This document shows, piece by piece, positions 1-5,907 of a stretch of DNA of 11,875 nucleotides; the stretch's first letter is position 1, and every line of letters starts with the position of its first letter. The position numbers were made by a program, and so were the translations under genes. Source of the DNA: Hyphomicrobiales bacterium (GTDB lineage Bacteria; Pseudomonadota; Alphaproteobacteria; Rhizobiales; Beijerinckiaceae); assembly GCA_028290125.1 (NCBI GenBank), contig JAQGKM010000173.1, forward strand, positions 1-11,875, given 5' to 3'. The notes beneath the pieces are model-generated. The model ran no database searches. It saw only the letters and a program-made list of their open reading frames with translations, and had not been told where the DNA came from.

Positions 1-180
1 GCCGACCCCGAGAAGCCCTGCCGCTTCATCTCGTGCACCAACCGCATCTTCAAGCAGATCGGGCTGAACACGCTCGAGCAGTTCGAAGACTCGCCGGATT
101 ACGATCCCAAGGTGGTGCTGACCGCCGAGATCATGCGCGAATACCTGCGCGGCGAACGCGGCTTCAACGCCAAGAAATGA
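1..180 (+). CDS. C-terminal end of an unrecognised protein (5' part outside window)
   Basis: Frame 1 is open from the first base to a TGA at 178-180 and gives 59 residues. The codons are strongly G/C at third positions, like the confirmed genes downstream, which supports real coding. Visible traits are a Cys-x4-Cys pair (PCRFISC, residues 6-12), a Lys/Arg-rich stretch after it (TNRIFKQIG), an acidic segment (EQFEDSPDYD), a probable C-terminal helix (VVLTAEIMREYLRGER) and a basic end (FNAKK). There is no membrane segment. I do not recognise the family from this fragment, and it does not look like EutB or EutC as far as I can judge. It lies 114 bases upstream of the eutA-like gene on the same strand, but a hairpin and a repeat separate them, so co-transcription is uncertain. 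Confidence 0.75.
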   Translation, partial: ADPEKPCRFISCTNRIFKQIGLNTLEQFEDSPDYDPKVVLTAEIMREYLRGERGFNAKK

Positions 181-199
181 CGAGGCCTTAGCCTCGTCA
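178..199 (+). terminator. Perfect 9-bp hairpin over the upstream stop codon, possible terminator
   Basis: TGACGAGGC (178-186) and GCCTCGTCA (191-199) are exact reverse complements around a 4-base loop (CTTA). The left arm includes the stop codon of the upstream gene. The stem is GC-rich but only CATT follows it, not a T-run, so it is not a classical intrinsic terminator. Its right arm runs into the palindromic repeat that starts near 195, so it may instead be a by-product of repeat insertion or a 3'-end stabilising hairpin. Confidence 0.35.
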
Positions 200-277
200 T
201 TGCGAGCGAAGCGAAGCAATCCAGAGCCCCCACGTGTGGCGCTGGATTGCTTCGTCGCTTCGCTCCTCGCAATGACG
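195..277. repeat. Imperfect palindromic intergenic repeat (REP-like)
   Basis: The left arm (about 195-227) begins CGTCATTGCGAGCGAAGCGA and ends AAGCAATCCAG. The right arm (241-277) is its reverse complement except for two 3-base additions (GAG and ACG on the reverse-complemented strand). The arms could form a stem of about 30 bp with two small bulges around a short centre that contains CACGTG. Elements with this core are, to my knowledge, scattered widely between genes of many Hyphomicrobiales genomes; here the assignment rests on the palindrome itself. It may act as a transcript-stabilising or attenuating structure. One reading frame of the right arm is open into the next gene and creates a false upstream extension of eutA. 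Confidence 0.85.
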
Positions 278-279
278 GC

Positions 280-284
280 GAGGA
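280..284 (+). promoter_or_regulatory. Ribosome binding site supporting the eutA start at 295
   Basis: GAGGA lies 10 bases before the ATG at 295, just outside the right arm of the palindromic repeat. It is the only purine-rich Shine-Dalgarno-like stretch near a start codon in this frame. The alternative in-frame TTG at 247 lies inside the repeat and has no such site. Confidence 0.5.
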
Positions 285-294
285 TGGATTGCAG

Positions 295-1884
295 ATGAAC
301 AAATCAGACAATCCGCGCCCGAACCTCCAGCACTCCCTGCGCGATCATCTGCTTGGCGCGCAGGCGGATCATGTGCACGACGACAGCGCCGATCATGACC
401 ACGATCATGACATGCAGGGGCACAATCTCCTCGACATCGAATCGCGCTCGCTGGAAAGCATTCCGCTGATCAGCATGGGCGTCGACATCGGCTCCTCGGG
501 CACGCAGATCGCCTTCTCGCGGCTGCTGATGCGCGGCCCCGGCGAGCCGCTCGCCATGCGCCGTCACGCCGCGCAACGCGAGACCCTTTACCTTTCGCCC
601 GTGTCGCTGACGCCTTTCAGGGGTCCGCACGAGATCGACGTGTCGCGATTGCGCGGCATCATCGATCGCGCCTTCGTGGTCTCGGGCGTCACGCCCGACG
701 ATGTCGAGACCGGCGTCGTCATCCTGACGGGCGAGGCCATGGCGCGCGACAATGCGCGGGCGATCGCCGACATGCTCGCCGTCGATCTCGGCGAACTCGT
801 CACGGCGAGCGCTGGTCATCACATGGAGGCGATGCTCGCCGCCTATGGCTCGGGCGCGGCGCGCCGTTCGCTCGAACAGGGCGCAACGCTCGTCAACATC
901 GACATCGGCGGCGGCACGACCAAGATCTCGCGCGTCGTCGAGGGCCGCATCGAGGACTGTGGCGCGCTGGCGATCGGTGGGCGCCAGCTGGCGTGGTCGC
1001 GCGAGGACGTGATCGTGCGTTGCGACGACAGCGCACGCGTTTTCCTGCAGCGCGCCGGGCTCGACTGGCAGGTCGGCGATGCGATCGATCGCGCGGGCCT
1101 CGACAGGCTCGCGGGCGTGATGGCGGATGCGCTTTTAGTCGCGCTCGAAACCCCGGACGCTGAGCCCACGCTCTGGCTCACGCAACCCATTGCTGCGCTG
1201 CCGGCGGACGGACTCATGTTTTCCGGCGGCGTCGCCGAATTCATCTACCAGCGCGAGACGCGCGACTTTTCCGACATGGGCCGCAGGCTCGGGCGCGCCA
1301 TTCGCGCGCGGCTCGACACGCGTCGCCTGCCCGCGCCCTTGTCGCCAGCGGGCGAATGCATCCGCGCCACTGCGCTCGGCGCATCGGAATTCAGCGTGCA
1401 GATGAGCGGCCAGACGAGTTTCATCTCGCCGCCCGCGACGCTTTTGCCGCGCCGCAATCTGCCAGTGCTGATGCCGGCGGTGTCGCTGTCGGGCATGCCG
1501 GACGCCGCCGCCATCGCGAACGCCATCGCGGCGCACCGGCGCACCTTCGATCTCGAGGATGTCGCCCGCGAGTTCGCGCTCGCGTTTCGCTGGCGTGGCG
1601 CGCACGACTACGCTCGCGTGCGCGCGCTTGCCGATGGCATCGCATTCGGGATGGCGGACCGCATCGCCGCCGGCGCCTCGCTCTACATCATGCTGGAGGG
1701 CGACGCCGCGCTGACGCTGGGCGGCATCCTGCGCGAGGAGCTGCGCATCGGCAGCCCCATTCTGGTGATTGACGGGATCACGCTGCGCGACTTCGATTTC
1801 GTGGATATCGGCCGCATTCGCCTGCCGTCCGGCATGGTCCCGGTGACGATCAAGTCGCTGCTCTTCGACGTCCAGCAACGCTGA
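295..1884 (+). CDS. eutA: EutA-type ethanolamine ammonia-lyase reactivating factor (ASKHA ATPase)
   Basis: This 529-residue cytosolic protein matches the EutA family. In known systems EutA uses ATP to exchange damaged cobalamin for adenosylcobalamin on ethanolamine ammonia-lyase (EutBC). Visible motifs: the first phosphate loop MGVDIGSSGT (61-70), a second phosphate loop NIDIGGGTT (about 202-210), the family motif FSGGVAEFIY (309-318), and the typical C-terminal block with VIDGI, DFVDIGRIRLPSG and PVTIKSLLF. It is about 60 residues longer than enterobacterial EutA; the extra N-terminal part is rich in His and Asp, with eight His between residues 13 and 43 and an alternating HDHDHD at 34-39. 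I chose ATG 295 because the frame further upstream is only translated repeat. No eutBC or microcompartment genes are in the window, so the true client is unknown; it could be another B12 enzyme. The family call is firm, the role is inferred. Confidence 0.88.
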   Translation: MNKSDNPRPNLQHSLRDHLLGAQADHVHDDSADHDHDHDMQGHNLLDIESRSLESIPLISMGVDIGSSGTQIAFSRLLMRGPGEPLAMRRHAAQRETLYLSPVSLTPFRGPHEIDVSRLRGIIDRAFVVSGVTPDDVETGVVILTGEAMARDNARAIADMLAVDLGELVTASAGHHMEAMLAAYGSGAARRSLEQGATLVNIDIGGGTTKISRVVEGRIEDCGALAIGGRQLAWSREDVIVRCDDSARVFLQRAGLDWQVGDAIDRAGLDRLAGVMADALLVALETPDAEPTLWLTQPIAALPADGLMFSGGVAEFIYQRETRDFSDMGRRLGRAIRARLDTRRLPAPLSPAGECIRATALGASEFSVQMSGQTSFISPPATLLPRRNLPVLMPAVSLSGMPDAAAIANAIAAHRRTFDLEDVAREFALAFRWRGAHDYARVRALADGIAFGMADRIAAGASLYIMLEGDAALTLGGILREELRIGSPILVIDGITLRDFDFVDIGRIRLPSGMVPVTIKSLLFDVQQR

Positions 1885-1893
1885 CGTTGCGCG

Positions 1894-1931
1894 CGTCGTT
1901 GCGAGGAGCGCAGCTTTTCAGCAACGATCCA
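1894..1931. repeat. Degenerate half-copy of the upstream palindromic repeat
   Basis: CGTCGTTGCGAGGAGCGCAG at 1894-1913, followed by CTTTTCAGCAACGATCCAG, aligns along its length with the reverse complement of the right arm at 241-277. Several substitutions are visible (for example CATTGCGAGGAGCGAAG against CGTTGCGAGGAGCGCAG). A clear second arm is missing, so it looks like a decayed remnant. The rest of the 89-base spacer before glgX shows no convincing promoter. Confidence 0.6.
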
Positions 1932-1962
1932 GTTCCCGGCGCGTTCTCAGCTTGACGTTCCC

Positions 1963-1969
1963 GAGAGGT
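1963..1969 (+). promoter_or_regulatory. Ribosome binding site of glgX
   Basis: GAGAGGT ends 4 bases before the ATG at 1974. It is a good Shine-Dalgarno match and supports that ATG as the glgX start. A TTGACG at 1952-1957 resembles a -35 box, but its -10 would fall inside the coding region, so I do not call a promoter. Confidence 0.6.
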
Positions 1970-1973
1970 AAAA

Positions 1974-4130
1974 ATGCAAGCACGCGATGTCGAAGAGGGC
2001 ACGCCCGCGCCCCTCGGCGCGAGCTTCGACGCGCTTGGCGTCAACTTCGCCCTGTTTTCCGATCACGCGACGGCTGTCGATCTCTGCCTGTTCGACTCGA
2101 CCGGGCGGCGTGAGCTGCACCGCATCCGCATGCCGTGCCGCACCGATGACGTCTGGCATGTCTATGTGCGTGGCCTGCGTCCCGGGCAGCTTTACGGATA
2201 TCGCGTGCACGGTCCGTACGAGCCGCAGAACGGACATCGCTTCAACGCCAACAAGCTTCTGCTCGACCCTTACGCGCGCGAAATTTCCGGACGCGTGCGC
2301 TGGCACGATGCGTTACTTGGCTATCGCCCGGGCGCGTCGCGCGGCGATCTCACTTTCGATAGGCGCGACAGTGCGCCCATGGCGCCGAAGGGCGTGGTGA
2401 CGGATCCCGCGCAGACCTGGGGCGACGATCGCCCGCCGCGGCATCCCTGGCATGAGACCTTCATCTACGAGGCGCATGTCAAGGGCCTCACGCGCTTGCA
2501 CCCGAACGTCGCGCCGGCGATGCGCGGCACGTTCGGCGCGCTCGGCCATCCCGATGTGATCGATCATCTGCTCTCGCTGGGCGTCACCGCCATCGAGCTG
2601 ATGCCGATCCAGTCCTTCGTCGACGATCGCTTCTTGCACGACAAGAACTTGCGGAATTACTGGGGTTACTCGACGCTCAACTTCTTCGCGCCGGAGCCGC
2701 GTTATCTGGGGCCCGACGGGTTCTACGGCCTGCGCGCTGCGATCCGCTCGCTGCATGACGCCGGCATCGAAGTGCTGATGGACGTGGTCTACAATCACAC
2801 CTGCGAAGGCAGCCATCTGGGCCCGACGCTGTCGTTCCGTGGCATCGACAACGCGTCCTACTACAAGCTGCCGAAAGACAACCGCCGCTTCTCCTGGGAT
2901 TCGACCGGCACCGGCAACACGCTCGACCTGCATCATCCGCGCGTCATGCAGATGGTCCTCGATTCCCTGCGTTACTGGGTGGAGCATTTCCACATCGACG
3001 GCTTTCGCTTCGATCTCGCGCCGTCGCTCGCGCGCGATCCCGTCGAGGTCGACGAGCGCGCCGGCTTCCTGCGCGCCGTGGGGCAGGACCCTGTGCTGTC
3101 GAAGGTAAAGCTGATCGCGGAGCCGTGGGACCTCGGCGACGCGGGGTACCGGCTTGGCGGTTTCCCGTCTGGCTGGAGCGAATGGAACGACCGCTTCAGA
3201 GATTCCGTGCGCGGCTTCTGGCGCGGCGATCCGGGACAATTGGCGGGGCTTGCGCGTGCGCTGACCGGATCGCGCGAGATCTTCGGGCATCGCGGGCGCG
3301 CGCCCGGCGCCTCGATCCACTACGTGGCGTCGCACGACGGCTTCACGCTGACGGATCTCGTCAGCTACAACGAGCGCCACAACGAGGCGAACGGCGAAGA
3401 CAATCGCGACGGCCACCCGCACAATCTGTCCTGGAACTGCGGCGTCGAAGGTCCGAGCGACGATCGCGAGATCGTTCGCCTGCGCAAGCGGCAGAAGCGC
3501 AACCTTGCGGCCAGCGTCCTGCTTTCGCTCGGCGTGCCGATGCTGCTCATGGGCGACGAGTTCTCGCGCACGCAAGGCGGCAACAACAACGCCTACGCAC
3601 AGGACAATGAAACGAGCTGGCTCGACTGGGAGGAAAGCTGGAAAAGCGATCCGGCCTTCGCGGATTTCCTGCGCGCATTGTCGCAGTTGCGGAAATCGAG
3701 CCCCGCTTTCGCGCGCCGCACCTTTCTCAATGGCGCTGTCTTGCCCGGGTCCGGGCTGAAGGACGTCTATTGGCTGGCGCCCGAGGGACACGAAATGACG
3801 CCGCAAGACTGGGAAGACGGCATGCGCCGCTCGGTTGGCATGCAACTCGGCAACGAGGGCGCACAGGAGCATCGTCTGTTGCTGCTGCTCAATGCGGCGC
3901 CGGACGATGTCACCTTCCGTCTCGGCGCCGATTTTCCGGGCGCAAGCTGGGTCCGCGTCTTCGACACATGTGAGCCGGCCGGGCGTGTTTTCACGTCCGT
4001 GTCACGCCTCGACGCAGGCGGAACCTTTCATCTGGCCTCCCGTTCGCTCTCGCTTTTCCGCCTCGTATCTGCACCGGAGCATCCACATGCAAAGCCGTCC
4101 GATTCCCTTCGGGGCCGAACTCACGGCTGA
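1974..4130 (+). CDS. glgX: Glycogen debranching enzyme GlgX (GH13 isoamylase type)
   Basis: This 718-residue enzyme hydrolyses alpha-1,6 branch links of glycogen, typically short stubs left by phosphorylase, and yields linear maltodextrins in the cytosol. Order of domains: an N-terminal CBM48-like beta domain (about 8-110, PLGASFDALGVNFALFS), a GH13 barrel starting near ETFIYEAHVKGLT (about 162), and a C-terminal beta domain. The GH13 regions are intact: DVVYNH (270-275), GFRFDLAPSLAR with nucleophile D347, IAEPWD with acid/base E383, and ASHDGFTL with D455, followed by the debranching-enzyme signature NERHNEANGEDNRDG. The segment EMTPQDWEDG near residue 610 is also typical of GlgX. Length is normal. 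Its last 44 bases overlap the start of treZ, so it is the first gene of the coupled block and supplies linear chains to the trehalose-forming enzymes downstream. The 89-base gap from eutA leaves open whether it has its own promoter. Confidence 0.95.
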   Translation: MQARDVEEGTPAPLGASFDALGVNFALFSDHATAVDLCLFDSTGRRELHRIRMPCRTDDVWHVYVRGLRPGQLYGYRVHGPYEPQNGHRFNANKLLLDPYAREISGRVRWHDALLGYRPGASRGDLTFDRRDSAPMAPKGVVTDPAQTWGDDRPPRHPWHETFIYEAHVKGLTRLHPNVAPAMRGTFGALGHPDVIDHLLSLGVTAIELMPIQSFVDDRFLHDKNLRNYWGYSTLNFFAPEPRYLGPDGFYGLRAAIRSLHDAGIEVLMDVVYNHTCEGSHLGPTLSFRGIDNASYYKLPKDNRRFSWDSTGTGNTLDLHHPRVMQMVLDSLRYWVEHFHIDGFRFDLAPSLARDPVEVDERAGFLRAVGQDPVLSKVKLIAEPWDLGDAGYRLGGFPSGWSEWNDRFRDSVRGFWRGDPGQLAGLARALTGSREIFGHRGRAPGASIHYVASHDGFTLTDLVSYNERHNEANGEDNRDGHPHNLSWNCGVEGPSDDREIVRLRKRQKRNLAASVLLSLGVPMLLMGDEFSRTQGGNNNAYAQDNETSWLDWEESWKSDPAFADFLRALSQLRKSSPAFARRTFLNGAVLPGSGLKDVYWLAPEGHEMTPQDWEDGMRRSVGMQLGNEGAQEHRLLLLLNAAPDDVTFRLGADFPGASWVRVFDTCEPAGRVFTSVSRLDAGGTFHLASRSLSLFRLVSAPEHPHAKPSDSLRGRTHG
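4076..4079 (+). promoter_or_regulatory. Ribosome binding site deciding the treZ start
   Basis: GGAG lies 7 bases before the ATG at 4087, inside the 3' end of glgX. This favours 4087 over further-upstream in-frame starts, which would translate glgX coding sequence in the wrong frame. The protein from 4087 begins MQSRPIPFGAEL, as expected for TreZ. Confidence 0.6.
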
Positions 4131-5907
4131 AGGGGTCCGGTTTTCATTATGGGCGCCTGACGCCGAGCGCGTGGCTCTCGTGGTGGACGCCGCCGATCCC
4201 TTTCCCGTCGAACGCGACGCCGACGGCTTCGCGCGCGTCGTCACGCCAGGCGTGAGCGCTGGCGCGCGCTACAGCTGGCTCATCAACGACGAAACGCCCA
4301 TCCCCGATCCCGCATCGCGCTTTCAGCCCGACGGCGTGTTCGGGCCGAGCCTCGTCGTCGATCCCGCCGCTTTCGCATGGCGCCAGTCAGACTGGCGCGG
4401 GCGTCCGTGGGAAGAAGCGGTGATTTACGAGGTCCATGTCGGCACGGCGACGAACGAGGGCACGTACGACGGCCTGCGCGAGCGTCTCGACGCATTGCGC
4501 GATCTTGGCGTCACGATGATCGAACTCATGCCGATCGCCGAGACGCCCGGCTCGCGCAATTGGGGCTATGACGGCGTGCTGCCTTATGCGCCGAACGAAG
4601 CCTATGGTTCGCCGGACGATCTCAAGCGGCTGATCGACAGCGCGCATGAGCGCGGCATCATGGTGATGCTCGACGTCGTCTACAATCACTTCGGCCCATC
4701 GGGCAATTACCTGCCGCTCTATGCGCGCTCGTTCTTCACGCAGGCGCGTCAGACGCCGTGGGGCGCGGCGATCGATTTCGATGCAAGCCATCGCCGCGCC
4801 GTGCGTGATTTCGTGATCTGCAACGCGCTTTACTGGCTCGACGAATATCAGTTCGACGGCCTGCGCCTCGACGCCGTGCACGCCATTGCGGACGACAGCC
4901 CGCAACATATCCTCGGCGAACTGTCCGAACGCGCGAAAGCGGCTTTCCCGGATCGGCACATCCATCTCGTCCTCGAGAATGAGCATAATTCCGCCTACTG
5001 GCTGGCGCGCGACGACGCCGGCCAGCCGCGCTTCTATTCAGCGCAATGGAACGACGACATCCACCATTGCTGGCACGTGCTGCTGACGGGTGAATCGGAA
5101 GCCTATTACGAGGATTTCGCGCAAGCGCCGCTCAACCAGCTGGGACGCTGTCTGGCCGAGGGCTTCGCCTATCAGGGCGAGGCGTCGCCTCATGCCGGCG
5201 GCAAATTGCGCGGCGAGCGCTCGGCGCATCTGCCGCCGCAGGCGTTCATCTCGTTTTTGCAGAACCACGATCAGGTCGGCAACCGCGCCTTCGGCGATCG
5301 TCTCTCCAGCCTGACCGAGCCGCACAAGCTGGCGCTGGCGCATGCCGTGCTGATCCTTGGCCCGCAGATCCCGATGCTGTTCATGGGCGAAGACTGGTCG
5401 GCGTCGACGCCGTTCCAGTTCTTTGTCGACTTCGGCGACGATCCGGATCTGTCGGCTGCCGTGCGCGATGGACGCCGGCGCGAGTTCGCGCGCTTCTCGG
5501 CCTTTTCGGCCGAAGAACACGCCTCGTCGATTCCCGATCCGACCGATGTCGCGACCTTCAACGCCTCGACCTTGCGGTGGGAAGAGCGGATGCGCACGCC
5601 GCATGCGCAAAAGCTGCAGGAAATGCGCGAGCTGATCGCGTTGCGACAGACGCATGTCACGCCGCTTTTGCGCAGCGGTTTCGAAGGCGCCGACCATGTC
5701 TTCCAGAACGATGAGGGTCTCGACGTGCATTGGCGTTTTGCAGCAGGCGATCTGCGTCTGTTCCTGCAGTTCAACAACACGCGGCATGTTCCGCTCGATG
5801 CGCGGCAACGCGTGATCTGGTCATCAGCCGAGGCGCGCGACGGCGGGTACGAACTTGCACCCTGGACCGGCCTTGTCACGCTGGAGGCGCGACATGCCGG
5901 CGCATGA
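4087..5907 (+). CDS. treZ: Malto-oligosyltrehalose trehalohydrolase (TreZ, GH13)
   Basis: This 606-residue cytosolic enzyme cleaves the alpha-1,4 link next to the trehalosyl end of malto-oligosyltrehalose and releases free trehalose; it is the second step of the TreY-TreZ route. A CBM48-like N-terminal domain (PFGAELTAEGVRFSLWAPDA) leads into the barrel near EEAVIYEVHVG (about 109). Family motifs are intact: NWGYDGVLPYAP, DVVYNHFGPSGNYL, FDGLRLDAVHAI with nucleophile D262, LVLENEHN with the probable acid/base E297 (E299 is the alternative), QWNDDIHHCWHVLLTGE, and LQNHDQVGNRAFGDR with D395. Length is normal for the family. The gene overlaps glgX by 44 bases in a different frame and overlaps the next gene by 14 bases. 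TreZ is useless without TreY, whose activity is encoded in the second half of that next gene. Confidence 0.95.
   Translation: MQSRPIPFGAELTAEGVRFSLWAPDAERVALVVDAADPFPVERDADGFARVVTPGVSAGARYSWLINDETPIPDPASRFQPDGVFGPSLVVDPAAFAWRQSDWRGRPWEEAVIYEVHVGTATNEGTYDGLRERLDALRDLGVTMIELMPIAETPGSRNWGYDGVLPYAPNEAYGSPDDLKRLIDSAHERGIMVMLDVVYNHFGPSGNYLPLYARSFFTQARQTPWGAAIDFDASHRRAVRDFVICNALYWLDEYQFDGLRLDAVHAIADDSPQHILGELSERAKAAFPDRHIHLVLENEHNSAYWLARDDAGQPRFYSAQWNDDIHHCWHVLLTGESEAYYEDFAQAPLNQLGRCLAEGFAYQGEASPHAGGKLRGERSAHLPPQAFISFLQNHDQVGNRAFGDRLSSLTEPHKLALAHAVLILGPQIPMLFMGEDWSASTPFQFFVDFGDDPDLSAAVRDGRRREFARFSAFSAEEHASSIPDPTDVATFNASTLRWEERMRTPHAQKLQEMRELIALRQTHVTPLLRSGFEGADHVFQNDEGLDVHWRFAAGDLRLFLQFNNTRHVPLDARQRVIWSSAEARDGGYELAPWTGLVTLEARHAGA
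5883..5887 (+). promoter_or_regulatory. Strong ribosome binding site deciding the malQ-treY start
   Basis: GGAGG sits 6 bases before the ATG at 5894, within the last codons of treZ. It is the best Shine-Dalgarno match in the window and selects ATG 5894 over an in-frame ATG at 5855 that lies deeper inside treZ. Confidence 0.75.

Noticed and set aside
99..311. A 70-codon open frame on the - strand across the palindromic repeat
   Set aside because: Most of it is translated repeat (the SLRGAKRRSN and CFASLAMT type of sequence produced by this element), not a gene.
1952..1957. TTGACG as a -35 promoter box before glgX
   Set aside because: A properly spaced -10 would fall at or after the glgX start codon, and no TATAAT-like sequence is seen there.
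2313..3872. A 519-codon open frame on the - strand, opposite glgX
   Set aside because: It has the same codon-bias shadow pattern, no family motif and no sensible ribosome site. It lies entirely within a convincing glgX.
3835..4086. An in-frame upstream extension of treZ inside glgX
   Set aside because: Its residues (Ser/Arg/Cys-rich) do not resemble TreZ. They are glgX read in another frame, and the ATG at 4087 has a good ribosome site.
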